Part shown: positions 43,273-52,526 of the stretch, one piece after another
Numbering within the stretch: the first letter of the stretch is position 1
Layout: each line of letters begins with the position of its first letter
From: Methanomethylovorans sp041447285
GTDB taxonomy: Archaea; Halobacteriota; Methanosarcinia; Methanosarcinales; Methanosarcinaceae
Assembly: GCF_041447285.1 (NCBI RefSeq)
Contig: NZ_JBGMEB010000008.1
Span: forward strand, 62,001 to 126,000
Length of the DNA: 64,000 bases
Direction of reading: 5' to 3'
Made by a program: the position numbers and the translations under genes
Notes under the pieces: generated by a model
The model's database searches: none
The model's input: only the letters and a program-made list of their open reading frames with translations
What the model was told of the DNA's origin: nothing

Positions 43273-45178
43273 TCATATCCTGCCTTACCTGCTTCATTAT
43301 AGTCTCAGGTTCCCTGCCGTAAGTCACAACAAGTTTAGCAAAGTCTTTGAAGTGACTGATCTTTTTCAGACGCGCCCATTCAAGAATATCTTGTCTTTTC
43401 TTAAGTTCATCTTTGAGTTTTTCTTCAGTCCATCCTCTGCTCTCCATAATGTTTTCCAGAACGTATGAACGACCTGAATATTGGAAAGCATCCTTTGCTG
43501 CATCCCAGATGAAAACCTCATTCGTGAGCAATTCTCCAGTTCTTGGATCAACACCTACAATTTCCGTAAGGGATTTGCATCTCCTTACTCTCTCTTCATT
43601 CACTTTTACTTGTGCCTGAATAGAAACAATGTCAAGAGCCTGGATCATTATCCTTGGAACGTTGATAGGCGGGTTCTCAAGTCTGTGTACAACAGATTGT
43701 ACCGAATCTGCATGCATAGTAGAGAATGTAGTATGACCTGTTGACATTGCCTGGAAAAGTACATACGCTTCTGCTCCACGCACTTCACCCACAAGAATGT
43801 ATTCAGGCCTTTGTCTAAGAGCTGCTCTTAAAAGCTCATACATCTGAATAGAACCTCTCTCTTCACCTGCAAAGGATTCCCTGGTGACACCTGGTATCCA
43901 GTTGGGATGTGAAAGGTTTAGTTCCCTTGTATCTTCAATGGATACTATCTTCATCTCAGGCTGGATGAAAAGAGATACTGCATTCATTGCAGTTGTTTTA
44001 CCTGATGCTGTACCTCCAACGAATACTATGCTTTTACTCGAATCCACGGCCATCCACAGGTATGCCATCATGGCTGTGGAGAATGTATGGTAATTGACGA
44101 GATTTGCCGGTGTTATGGGATTCTCGTTGAACCGTCTTATGGTAAACGTGCTTCCACGGGTGGTAACCTCTCTTCCAAGAGTAAGCTGGATACGTGACCC
44201 ATCTGGCATTGTCGCATCGAGAAGCGGGTTTGCTATGGATATGTGTCTTCCGCATAACTGAGCAATCCTTATGGCGAAAGCATCGAGCTCATCATCATCA
44301 GAGAAGATCACATTCGTGGGCACTGAGTTATAGGATTTGTGGAATACATAGATAGGAGTGTTGGGCCCATCACATGATACATCCTCAAGTCTCATATCGC
44401 GCATGAGTGGATCTATTCTTCCAAAACCGAGGAAGTCCCTGATCAAGTGATACATCACTCTTTCCCTTTTACGGACTGAAATATCTATCTTATATTCTCT
44501 TAAATATTTGGTACTATATTCCCTTAGATATTTTTCAGCACTCTTGTGATCGGTTTCCTTTAAGTTGAGCTCAAGCGTCTCTATCAACTGCTGTTTCATA
44601 TTTTCCAGCAGTTTCTTTTCCTCTTCGGAAAGCAGGGGTTCAAGAACCTGATATTGATATTCATGCGTGACAGGATTATATGCAATTCTAATGTAGGCAT
44701 ATGGAGCATTAACCGGATACATCTCTATTTCTTTGAAATTGCTTCCTTCAGGAACAGCAAAGTCAACGATAGGACCATGTATTGCAATGTTGTATGCCTC
44801 TTCAAGTTCCTGTTTATTAGAAATAATATCTATCAATCGCTGGTGTAGAGGAACTTCTTTTTCCTCTTCTGTCTTTCCCCCATACTCAACAGCAAATTCC
44901 TTGCTATTAATAACGCTTTTTACTTTCTGCTCCCATTCGGAGCTCTTGTCAAAATCAATACTGTGGTTTGTAATCAATTTGTTATGATCCTCTGCCAGAT
45001 GAGATTTCAGATCATCTGCAGTCTCATAAGAATCAGAATAATTATCTATATCTGAAAGGAGTAGATCAATAGCCTCTTCAGATTTTGAATTCTTATTATG
45101 TTTATTGGTTCCTGGAATTGCAGGAAGTGGTACTTCTTCTGCATTCCCACCATGTTGGACTCCATCGGCAAGATCCAT
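43265..45178 (-). CDS. Type II/IV secretion ATPase (TadA/FlaI/ArlI-like)
   Basis: 637-residue motor ATPase. N-terminal acidic region of about 130 residues, then the N-domain and the C-terminal ATPase with Walker A GGTASGKTT (388-396), Walker B YILVGEVRGAEA (460-471) and the His box TGHTTFSTMHADS. It powers pilus assembly or secretion. It begins 12 bases after the MinD-like gene and overlaps the platform gene. No pilin, peptidase or pore is visible in the window, so substrate is unknown. Confidence 0.9.
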   Translation of the reverse strand: MDLADGVQHGGNAEEVPLPAIPGTNKHNKNSKSEEAIDLLLSDIDNYSDSYETADDLKSHLAEDHNKLITNHSIDFDKSSEWEQKVKSVINSKEFAVEYGGKTEEEKEVPLHQRLIDIISNKQELEEAYNIAIHGPIVDFAVPEGSNFKEIEMYPVNAPYAYIRIAYNPVTHEYQYQVLEPLLSEEEKKLLENMKQQLIETLELNLKETDHKSAEKYLREYSTKYLREYKIDISVRKRERVMYHLIRDFLGFGRIDPLMRDMRLEDVSCDGPNTPIYVFHKSYNSVPTNVIFSDDDELDAFAIRIAQLCGRHISIANPLLDATMPDGSRIQLTLGREVTTRGSTFTIRRFNENPITPANLVNYHTFSTAMMAYLWMAVDSSKSIVFVGGTASGKTTAMNAVSLFIQPEMKIVSIEDTRELNLSHPNWIPGVTRESFAGEERGSIQMYELLRAALRQRPEYILVGEVRGAEAYVLFQAMSTGHTTFSTMHADSVQSVVHRLENPPINVPRIMIQALDIVSIQAQVKVNEERVRRCKSLTEIVGVDPRTGELLTNEVFIWDAAKDAFQYSGRSYVLENIMESRGWTEEKLKDELKKRQDILEWARLKKISHFKDFAKLVVTYGREPETIMKQVRQDMND

Positions 45179-45189
45179 GCTATGACCTC

Positions 45190-45999
45190 TTATTTTTTAG
45201 ACTGGGAGAAAGGCAACTTAGCACCTGAAAGACGTGCTTTTTCAGTTTTTTGCTTTTTTTGGCCTTTTCCCTCTTCAAGTTCAGGTATTTTTATCCCACA
45301 GAGTGCGGCTCCAAGCCTGTTCATTGCTATAGAGATCTCTGAGTATGGATATTTTGTAACCACCGGACTTTTGCCTGTTATACTATTGGGTACACTAACA
45401 TCCTCAGGCAGCACTTCAAGTATTTTCATATCAAGTGATTTTGCCAGCTTTTCTCTGTATTGTTCATCGTGTACTGGCACAGTTCTGTTAAGTACCATAC
45501 CCGTGACTTCTTTTCCTAGTAATGCTGCAATTGTTTTCATCTTAGAGCCATCTGCAATGGCGGTCATTTCAGGTGTAAGTACCAGTAGAACTTCATTACA
45601 TAGTTCTATGCAAGTGGCAGTTATGTGGTTCATTCCCGTAGGAGTGTCAATAATAATAAATTCAAAATTTGGTGCCATTTCAGATATAACATCTTTGAGC
45701 TTGGATGGATCTGCCTTTTTGAATCCCTGCAAGGATATGCCACAGGGAAGGATTTTAAGGCCGTTAGGTCCGTCGCACAGTGTATCGGTGACATTGGCTT
45801 CATCAGCCAATACTTCATGTAGTGTGATCTTATTATTCTCCAATCCCAGCATAAGACCTATATTTGCCATGCCAAGGTCAGCATCAATCAAAAGAGTCTT
45901 TTTTGCAAGACCGGCAAGTGCTGCTGCCAGATTGACAGCAAACATGCTTTTACCAGTTCCTCCTTTTCCGGAAGTTATTGTGTATATTTTGGCAGCCAT
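45190..45999 (-). CDS. MinD/TadZ-like ATPase
   Basis: 269 residues of deviant-Walker ATPase, P-loop GKGGTGKSM at 11-19, DADLGMANIGLMLGL and the later DTPTGMN switch. By operon position it matches TadZ/CpaE, which places pilus motors in the cell. I start at ATG 45999; a longer start at 46020 would add seven residues. Septum-site MinD is the alternative, but no MinC/E-like neighbour exists. First gene of the four-gene unit. Confidence 0.85.
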   Translation of the reverse strand: MAAKIYTITSGKGGTGKSMFAVNLAAALAGLAKKTLLIDADLGMANIGLMLGLENNKITLHEVLADEANVTDTLCDGPNGLKILPCGISLQGFKKADPSKLKDVISEMAPNFEFIIIDTPTGMNHITATCIELCNEVLLVLTPEMTAIADGSKMKTIAALLGKEVTGMVLNRTVPVHDEQYREKLAKSLDMKILEVLPEDVSVPNSITGKSPVVTKYPYSEISIAMNRLGAALCGIKIPELEEGKGQKKQKTEKARLSGAKLPFSQSKK

Positions 46000-46145
46000 C
46001 TTATTCACAACTTTGATCATCTATTCTTACTTTCAGTTCAAACTTTATACAAAGAATTAGGCAATATAAATATAAAAAGATAACTATAAAATAAAGGCTA
46101 TTGAATTACGCTCAAGCTATATATAGGAAATTCCATCAACAACGT

Positions 46146-46667
46146 ATGGAACAAAGCAAGTCAAGAGAGGTTCGTTTATATCTTTATCATGCAGGACAGT
46201 GTGATCCCAAAAAATGCACTGGTAGGAAAATGGTACGCTTCAATCTCGCTCGCTTGGTTGAGAAAGTAAATGCTATTCCCAGAGGTTCTATCCTTCTTGA
46301 TCCGATGGCTGAAAAAGCTCTCTCTCCGGCTGATAACGTCAAAAAAGGGCTTACTGTACTTGACTGTTCCTGGGAACATGTGGAATCTGTTTTTCCCCAG
46401 TTACTCATGCTTGACCTGCAGCACCGTGCTTTACCATATCTTGTTGCGGGTAATCCGGTTAACTTTGGCCGCCCTTTCAAACTTACATCCGTGGAAGCTT
46501 TTGCCGCTTCTTTATACATACTTGGATATAAAGAGCAAGCTGCTTCTATACTTTCCAAGTTCAACTGGGGACATACGTTTCTGGAGCTTAACCACGAACC
46601 TCTGGAAGAATACTCCATGGCCAAAGACAGTATGGAAATACTTAACATCCAGTCCGAATATATATAA
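46146..46667 (+). CDS. tsr3: DUF367/Tsr3-like rRNA aminocarboxypropyltransferase
   Basis: 173 residues from ATG 46146. The family motif HAGQCDPKKCTGRKM is near the start, with GLTVLDCSWEHVE and LPYLVAGNPVNFGRP later. Tsr3 transfers the aminocarboxypropyl group of SAM to a helix-31 uridine of small-subunit rRNA. A TATA element at 46113-46124 sits about 26 bases upstream of this ATG, supporting a leaderless start; the longer reading begins with TTG 46101. Confidence 0.88.
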   Translation: MEQSKSREVRLYLYHAGQCDPKKCTGRKMVRFNLARLVEKVNAIPRGSILLDPMAEKALSPADNVKKGLTVLDCSWEHVESVFPQLLMLDLQHRALPYLVAGNPVNFGRPFKLTSVEAFAASLYILGYKEQAASILSKFNWGHTFLELNHEPLEEYSMAKDSMEILNIQSEYI

Positions 46668-46697
46668 AAGTAATCACTACTGGGGGGAGGGTAACAT

Positions 46698-47153
46698 ATG
46701 GTAAAAATGCAGGTAGGAGTAATAGGCGGCGGGGTCTGTGACAATAAAACAGAGATGATAGCTGAAGAAATAGGCCGTGAACTGGCTTTGCGTGGTGTGA
46801 CTCTGATATGCGGAGGATTGGGCGGTGTCATGGAGGCCTCTGCTCGTGGGGCAAAACGTCAAGGGGGAACTACCATAGGCATCCTCCCAGGTAATAGCCG
46901 AGAAGACGCCAACAGGTACATTGACTTCCAAATAGTCACTAATATGGGGCATGCACGCAATGCCATTATTGCTGCATCTTCTGATGTTTTGATCGCTGTT
47001 GGTGGTGAGTACGGTACTCTTTCAGAAATTGCCATAGCCCTTAAAATGGGAAAGACGGTTGTTGTTATTGAAAGCAAATGGGGTATTGAGGGAACCATCA
47101 AGGCCACTGATCCCCAAGAGGCTGTAGATTTTGCATTGAATGCAATTCCATAA
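46698..47153 (+). CDS. LOG-like TIGR00725 family protein
   Basis: 151-residue Rossmann protein of the lysine decarboxylase-like/LOG family (TIGR00725). Nucleotide loop CGGLGGVMEASARGA is typical of the cytokinin-activating phosphoribohydrolase LOG; GILPG follows. The archaeal members have unknown nucleotide substrates. It follows Tsr3 closely, with a GGGGG ribosome site, and converges on exoA. Confidence 0.8.
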   Translation: MVKMQVGVIGGGVCDNKTEMIAEEIGRELALRGVTLICGGLGGVMEASARGAKRQGGTTIGILPGNSREDANRYIDFQIVTNMGHARNAIIAASSDVLIAVGGEYGTLSEIAIALKMGKTVVVIESKWGIEGTIKATDPQEAVDFALNAIP

Positions 47154-47190
47154 AAAAAAGCAGTTCTTAACCATTTTTCTGCTATCCAAT

Positions 47191-47964
47191 TCATATTTCA
47201 AGTTCTATCCCAATAGGGCAATGATCTGAACCCATGATTTCCGACAGGATAAAAGAAGACTTTATGTTATCCTTCAAGTTATCACTGGCAAAGAAGTAAT
47301 CTATTCTCCAGCCAACATTTCTTTCTCTGGCCTTTGTTTTCATATCCCACCAGGTATACTTGCCGGACTGGTCGTTGAACATGCGCAAAGTGTCCAGGTA
47401 GCCATGATCTATCAATTTATCTATCCAGGCTCTTTCCTGAGGCAGGAATCCGGAAACTTTCTCATTCTCCTTGGGGCGTGCCAGGTCTATTTCTTTATGT
47501 GCTGTATTCACATCTCCACAAATTATGAGCTTCTTGCCCTGTGCTTTAAGAGCATCCAGACGTTCCAGGAACATGTCATAAAATTCCATTTTAAAATCAA
47601 GCCTCTCCCTGGAGGCTTTACCATTAGGGAAGTACACATTAAAAAGCATGAACTCCCCATAATCCGAGGTTAAGATTCTCCCTTCTGTATCAAACTTTTC
47701 AATTCCTACTTCATGGCTGATCTCTTTTGGCTCTTGTCTGGTGTAGAGGCCCACTCCGCTATATCCTTTCTTTTCTGCAGAAGAGAAATACGCTTTATAT
47801 CCATCCACATGTCTTAGGTTTGAAGGTAACTGGTCTTCCTGTGCTTTTGTTTCCTGGAGACAGAGGATATCTGGTTGATGTGTTGTGAAAATGTCCATAA
47901 ATCCCTTTTTGTACGCAGCACGAAGGCCATTGACATTCCATGAAAGTATCTTGATGCGGCTCAT
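47191..47964 (-). CDS. exoA: Exodeoxyribonuclease III / AP endonuclease
   Basis: 257 residues of exonuclease III fold. Motifs SWNVNGLRA, LQETK, GYSGVGLYT, CGDVNTAHKEIDLARPK and GSDHCPIGIEL carry the metal and catalytic residues. Repairs abasic sites. Converges on the LOG-like gene. Its upstream region is the 318-base gap before fur. Confidence 0.93.
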   Translation of the reverse strand: MSRIKILSWNVNGLRAAYKKGFMDIFTTHQPDILCLQETKAQEDQLPSNLRHVDGYKAYFSSAEKKGYSGVGLYTRQEPKEISHEVGIEKFDTEGRILTSDYGEFMLFNVYFPNGKASRERLDFKMEFYDMFLERLDALKAQGKKLIICGDVNTAHKEIDLARPKENEKVSGFLPQERAWIDKLIDHGYLDTLRMFNDQSGKYTWWDMKTKARERNVGWRIDYFFASDNLKDNIKSSFILSEIMGSDHCPIGIELEI

Positions 47965-48283
47965 CTTTTATCCAGGTTCCATTGTACAGGTGGATATATA
48001 AACTGAACCTTTGAAAGCAATTTTTGTTATTACTATTCCAGAGAGCTAAGTAAAAATGTTTTATTCATGATCTGCTAAATTTCATAGGTAATGTAAGAAG
48101 ATATTTGCTGTCAAGGTCAAGTACTTACGACCTAAAGTTCAATGTTTGAAGTGAAAATCAGTTTTATCTAATACGAACTATCAATTGAACGAAATTCTTA
48201 AATAATAATGAATATCATTTAGAATTGGATATCATCTATATCCAGACAAAAATGCCTTCAAGGCAGGTACAGGTGTAATTGTA
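47965..48283 (+). promoter_or_regulatory. 318-bp fur upstream region with palindrome
   Basis: No gene. A TATA-like CTTAAATAAT at about 48198-48207 overlaps the palindrome AATGA-ATA-TCATT (48207-48219), a plausible Fur/PerR-type operator, about 65 bases before the fur start. The region also contains the ribosome-like GGTG just before ATG 48284. The first part is the divergent promoter of exoA. Confidence 0.5.
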
Positions 48284-48697
48284 ATGGATACCATAGGGGA
48301 AGCAGATATGAAATACACTAACCAGCGTGTGGAGATAATCGCTTTCCTGCGTGAACACAAAGGTCATCCTACTGTTGATGAAGTTTATGATGGTGTCAGG
48401 AAAAAACTGACTCGCATCAGCAAGGCTACGGTTTATAAAAACCTGAAGTTCCTTTCTCAGAAAGGGTTACTTGAGGAGGTGAATGTAAAAGGGGTCACAA
48501 GGTTTGAAGCAAATTTTGTACCACATCATCATCTGATCTGCAGAAAGTGTGGAAAGATGGATGACTTTCAGTCAGAAAAATTGTTCGACTATTCAATGAA
48601 AATAGCCGAGGATATAGAAGGATTCAGTATTGATTCAATGAGTACTAATTTCTATGGGACATGTAAACAATGCAAGGAGGAGAATAGAAATGGATGA
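48284..48697 (+). CDS. Fur/PerR-family metal regulator
   Basis: 137 residues. Winged-helix DNA-binding domain (about 9-85) and a C-terminal metal domain with HHHLICRKCGK and CKQC, which form a four-Cys structural zinc site. The PHHH patch supplies regulatory-site histidines. The start may be ATG 48308 (MKYTNQR). It overlaps the peroxiredoxin gene, suggesting a peroxide-sensing (PerR-like) function. Upstream palindrome suggests autorepression. Confidence 0.87.
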   Translation: MDTIGEADMKYTNQRVEIIAFLREHKGHPTVDEVYDGVRKKLTRISKATVYKNLKFLSQKGLLEEVNVKGVTRFEANFVPHHHLICRKCGKMDDFQSEKLFDYSMKIAEDIEGFSIDSMSTNFYGTCKQCKEENRNG

Positions 48698-49367
48698 AGA
48701 AAGAGTAACTATGCCTTTAATAGGCGACGATGCACCGAAGTTCACAGCAAAGACCACAATGGGCGAGATCAAGTTCCCGGAAGATTACAAAGGCAAATGG
48801 GTAATCCTGTTCAGTCACCCTGCTGATTTCACACCGGTTTGTACTACTGAATTCATGACCTTTGCTTCTATGCAGGATGAATTCAAGAAACTCAACACAG
48901 AGCTTATTGGTCTTTCCATCGACAGTGTATATGCGCACATTGCATGGCTCCGTACCATCAAAGAGAAGATCGAGTTCAGGGGCATGAAGAATGTAGAGGT
49001 CACTTTCCCGGTTATCGAAGACCTGAGGATGGACGTTGCCAAGAAATTCGGAATGGTGCAACCAAATGCTTCTAACACACAGGCAGTAAGAGCAGTTTTC
49101 ATCATTGACCCAAAAGCAAAGGTAAGAGCCGTTCTTTACTATCCACTGTCTAACGGCAGGAACATGGCCGAGATCAAGAGATTGCTCCTGGCTATGCAGA
49201 AATCAGATGCTGAAGGAATTGCAACTCCTGCAAACTGGCAGCCTGGAGAAGATGTCATAATCCCGCCACCGGGGTCATGCGGCGTTGCAAAAGAGCGTGT
49301 TGAGAAGAAGGAAGAAGGTAAGTATTGCCTGGATTGGTTCATCTGCTTTAAGAAAGAATCTAAGTGA
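48690..49367 (+). CDS. Peroxiredoxin (Prx6/archaeal type)
   Basis: 225 residues. The peroxidatic Cys51 is in PVCTTEF; a later GSCGVAKERV and KYCLDWFIC carry three more cysteines, as in archaeal Prx6-like enzymes. Reduces peroxides with thiols. I start at ATG 48690 after the AAGGAGG ribosome site; the longer reading would overlap fur more. Translationally coupled to fur. Confidence 0.92.
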   Translation: MDEERVTMPLIGDDAPKFTAKTTMGEIKFPEDYKGKWVILFSHPADFTPVCTTEFMTFASMQDEFKKLNTELIGLSIDSVYAHIAWLRTIKEKIEFRGMKNVEVTFPVIEDLRMDVAKKFGMVQPNASNTQAVRAVFIIDPKAKVRAVLYYPLSNGRNMAEIKRLLLAMQKSDAEGIATPANWQPGEDVIIPPPGSCGVAKERVEKKEEGKYCLDWFICFKKESK

Positions 49368-49399
49368 ATGTTTCCTTTGTAAAGTGGAGTTGATAAAAA

Positions 49400-49897
49400 A
49401 TGGGAACTAAAGGAATAGAGATCCTTGGGATAAATGTTGATGAACTTGTAGCTAAACTGAACAGGGCATTAGCTGATGAATGGTATGCCTACTATCAGTA
49501 CTGGGTAGGGGCAAAAGTAATCAAAGGCCCCATGAAGGAGGAAGCAGCTGCGGAACTTATCCAGCACGCAGCTGATGAGCTAAGGCATGCCGACATGCTT
49601 GCCACCAGGATCATTCAGCTTGGTGGAACACCAGTGCTGTCCCCTGCAGACTGGGACAAGCTTTCACACTGTGGTTATGACGCTCCCAAAGACCCCTTTG
49701 TGAAAAAGATACTTGAACAGAACATCAAGGGTGAGCAGTGCGCTATCCAGGTATACAATGGCATCCTTCAGATGGTCAAGGATAAAGATCCTGTGACCTA
49801 CAACATAGTGCTCCAGATCCTTACAGATGAGATTGAGCATGAGGATGACCTGCAGGCAGTGATGGAAGATATCGAGCTATTGCAGCGCAGAGATTGA
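49400..49897 (+). CDS. Dps-like thioferritin (DPSL)
   Basis: 165-residue ferritin-like four-helix protein. Ligand residues: E in ADEWYAYYQY, E and H in AADELRHADM, E in DEIEHE. The pair of cysteines (SHCGYD and GEQCAIQVY) is the thioferritin signature of Dps-like proteins from archaea. It stores iron and removes peroxide. Third gene after fur and peroxiredoxin, then a terminator. Confidence 0.85.
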   Translation: MGTKGIEILGINVDELVAKLNRALADEWYAYYQYWVGAKVIKGPMKEEAAAELIQHAADELRHADMLATRIIQLGGTPVLSPADWDKLSHCGYDAPKDPFVKKILEQNIKGEQCAIQVYNGILQMVKDKDPVTYNIVLQILTDEIEHEDDLQAVMEDIELLQRRD

Positions 49898-49911
49898 TAG
49901 TATAAAGGCTC

Positions 49912-49940
49912 CTGACCATTAAAGGTCAGAACCTTTCCTT
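49912..49940 (+). terminator. Hairpin after thioferritin gene
   Basis: Perfect 6-bp arms CTGACC (49912-49917) and GGTCAG (49924-49929) with 6-base loop, followed by T-rich sequence. Confidence 0.6.
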
Positions 49941-50036
49941 TATTGTTGTTATAAGCTTTATGTCACTCTAGTTGAAAACATGGTTTAAAAATTACAATAT
50001 GACACAATATAATTTGGGTGGAATAGATGTGGAGTT

Positions 50037-50058
50037 ACAATCTGGTTATCTGGATTGT
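50037..50058 (+). promoter_or_regulatory. Inverted repeat upstream of cydA
   Basis: ACAATC (50037-50042) and GATTGT (50053-50058) form a 6-bp inverted repeat, with ATCTGG repeated directly between them. About 40 bases upstream of cydA, so a possible operator. Confidence 0.35.
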
Positions 50059-50095
50059 GATTATTGACAAATTAATTAACAAATGAGGGATAAGA

Positions 50096-51412
50096 TTGGT
50101 TGAGTTGCTTTTATTAAGCCGGCTTCAGTTCGCTCTAACAGTTGCATTTCATTTCCTGTTCGTTCCATTAACACTGGGACTTGCATTGTTAGTAGCCACC
50201 ATGGAGACGGTATACTACAAGAATAAAGATGAAACCTGGCGGAAGATGGCCGATTTCTGGGGCCGGATATTCAAGATTAACTTTGCAATAGGTCTTGTTA
50301 CAGGACTTGCAATGACTTTCCAGTTTGGAACGAACTGGGGTGCTTATTCTGAGTTCATGGGTGATGTCTTTGGACCACCTTTGGCAGTGGAAGCATTATT
50401 GGCTTTCTTCCTTGAAGGCACTTTCTTTGGTGCATGGATATTCCTTGACCGCAACCGTCAGAAACTAAAGGCCTTTTCCATGTGGATGGTCGCTCTGGGT
50501 ACTAACATATCTGCATTGTGGATCATCACAGCAAATGGGTTTATGCAAAATCCCGTAGGCTATGAGATGGCAGCTGATGGAAGCAAGGTTATAATGACAG
50601 ATTTCATTGCTCTCCTTACAAACAGTTATGTATGGTACATGCTGGTGCATACTTTGCTTTCAGCATATCTGCTGACTGCGTTCCTGATAATGGGGATCTG
50701 TGCATACCATTTCCTTAAAAAGAACAACAATGACGTATTCAGGAAGTCTTTCAGCATAGCGGTTATCGTAGCACTAGTTACTGCAGTCTTGCTTCCGGTT
50801 CTTGGTCATGGTTATGCACAATACGTTGTTGAGGTCCAGCCTGCAAAGGGGGCAGCAATGGATGCAGTATGGGAAACAGGATCCTCAGTACCCATGTATC
50901 TGATACAGGTACCGGATGCAAGTACTGGTTCTAACAGTATCGAATTACTGGGAATTCCGGGTTTTGCAAGCTTCCTGTATACTGGAAGTTTCAGTGGAAC
51001 AATTACAGGACTTAACCAGCTACCTCAGGACGAATTGCCGCCTGTTGGAATGGTATTCTGGAGTTTCAAGTTGATGACAATACTAGGCTTTATTTTCATT
51101 GCAGAGGCTCTTGCAGGCTTATATCTGCAAAAGTCAGGAAAACTGTACATGTCAGATAAATATCTGAAGCTGCTGATGTGGTCGATTCCTCTTCCATATA
51201 TTGCCATAACTGCTGGCTGGATCGTAGCTGAAGTAGGAAGGCAGCCCTGGATAGTATACGGGCTATTGAAGACAGCTAATGGTATATCCTCAGTTCCGCT
51301 ATCAGATGTATTGTTAAGTATTCTTCTGATCAGTGGATTTTATCTTGCATTGATAGTCTTTGAAATATACCTTATAAAGAAAACCGTGGTTAATGCCATA
51401 GGAGTTGAGTGA
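50096..51412 (+). CDS. cydA: Cytochrome bd quinol oxidase subunit I
   Basis: 438 residues with nine predicted transmembrane helices. Heme ligands: His19 in AFHFLF, Glu99 region (LAVEALLAFFLEGTFF), and a later His in MLVHTLLSAYLL. The quinol loop is short; GRQPW is conserved. Starts at TTG 50096. In an anaerobe it serves oxygen removal; electron donor (methanophenazine or quinone) is unknown. Overlaps cydB by coupled translation. Confidence 0.92.
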   Translation: MVELLLLSRLQFALTVAFHFLFVPLTLGLALLVATMETVYYKNKDETWRKMADFWGRIFKINFAIGLVTGLAMTFQFGTNWGAYSEFMGDVFGPPLAVEALLAFFLEGTFFGAWIFLDRNRQKLKAFSMWMVALGTNISALWIITANGFMQNPVGYEMAADGSKVIMTDFIALLTNSYVWYMLVHTLLSAYLLTAFLIMGICAYHFLKKNNNDVFRKSFSIAVIVALVTAVLLPVLGHGYAQYVVEVQPAKGAAMDAVWETGSSVPMYLIQVPDASTGSNSIELLGIPGFASFLYTGSFSGTITGLNQLPQDELPPVGMVFWSFKLMTILGFIFIAEALAGLYLQKSGKLYMSDKYLKLLMWSIPLPYIAITAGWIVAEVGRQPWIVYGLLKTANGISSVPLSDVLLSILLISGFYLALIVFEIYLIKKTVVNAIGVE

Positions 51413-51414
51413 AT

Positions 51415-52458
51415 ATGTTGGATTTCCTAACTCGCGACATTCTTGCAGTAATCTGGTTTTTCCTGTGGTGTGTAATATGGGGAGTCTACTTCATTGTAGA
51501 CTCATTTTCCCTGGGTGCAGGTCTTTTAACGCCCTTTATTGCCAAAGATAAGGTGCAGAGGATACAGGTCCAGAGATCTGTGGGTCCTTTCTGGGGTGGG
51601 AATGAGGTCTGGCTCATCCTGGCTGCCGGAGGAACTTTCGCTGCATTTCCGCTGGTATTCTCCAAGATGTTTACATTCCTGTACCTCCCGATGATGTTAC
51701 TGCTCATCGGTCTGATAGCAAGGGGCATTTCAGTGGAATATCTTCACAAGGATGACAGTTCCAAGATACAGAATGTGCTCATGTGGGGATGGTTCGTTGG
51801 AAGCCTTCTGGTCTCTTTGGTTCTGGGGGTTGCATTTGCAAACTTCTTCAAGGGTCTTGAAATAGCTGCCGGAGGAGTTTATGAAGGCACCCTTCTTGGA
51901 CTGTTCGGTCCATATGCATTGATAGGCGGTGTCTTGTTCGTGCTTATCAGTGTTACTTCAGGTGCTCTGTGGATCAAGGTCAAGACAGAAGGTGCCCTGG
52001 CTACAAAAGCAGGAGACATTGCAAAGAAGACCAGTATTGTTGTGCTGGTGCTTTCTTTGGTCTACCTTGCATATTCCTTTGCAGGCATCGAAGGCTTTAC
52101 AGCAAACTATTCGGCCACACCTGCTCTGTATGCACTGCCAGCTCTCGCAGTTATAGCTGCAATACTTGCTGTGGTTTTTGCAAAGCAGGAAAAGGCATTC
52201 TTGGCTTTTTGCTGTAACCTTGGAACGATATTGTTCATTGTCGAGAGCGGACTTGCAAGCATATATCCATACATGCTGAAGTCATCTGTTGCTCTTGAAT
52301 ACGGAATAGATGTCTTTGAGGCTGCATCGAGCCAGATGACCTTGAGTATCATGCTTGGAGGAGCACTGGTGTTCGTACCCATAGTCATCATCTACCAGCT
52401 GTGGGTATATACCCTGTTCAAGGAAAAGATCAAAGAGACGGAACAGGTCGATTACTGA
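51415..52458 (+). CDS. cydB: Cytochrome bd quinol oxidase subunit II
   Basis: 347 residues, eight or nine transmembrane helices, with FFLWCVIWGVYFIVDSFSLGAG near the start and GPFWGGNEVWLILAAGG, the family signature. I use ATG 51415 rather than a GTG at 51409; GGAG lies ten bases upstream. Forms the bd oxidase heterodimer with CydA. Confidence 0.92.
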   Translation: MLDFLTRDILAVIWFFLWCVIWGVYFIVDSFSLGAGLLTPFIAKDKVQRIQVQRSVGPFWGGNEVWLILAAGGTFAAFPLVFSKMFTFLYLPMMLLLIGLIARGISVEYLHKDDSSKIQNVLMWGWFVGSLLVSLVLGVAFANFFKGLEIAAGGVYEGTLLGLFGPYALIGGVLFVLISVTSGALWIKVKTEGALATKAGDIAKKTSIVVLVLSLVYLAYSFAGIEGFTANYSATPALYALPALAVIAAILAVVFAKQEKAFLAFCCNLGTILFIVESGLASIYPYMLKSSVALEYGIDVFEAASSQMTLSIMLGGALVFVPIVIIYQLWVYTLFKEKIKETEQVDY

Positions 52459-52526
52459 CCTGTTTTCCTTTCTGTTTTTTATTCGAACATAAATGTTTAA
52501 TAGGTCTGAATAGAAGTATTTTCTTC

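Noticed and set aside
47158..47183. Hairpin between LOG-like and exoA genes as a shared terminator
   Set aside because: Arms are only five bases (AGCAG/CTGCT) with a long loop. Too weak to list, although the adjoining A/T runs could end transcripts.
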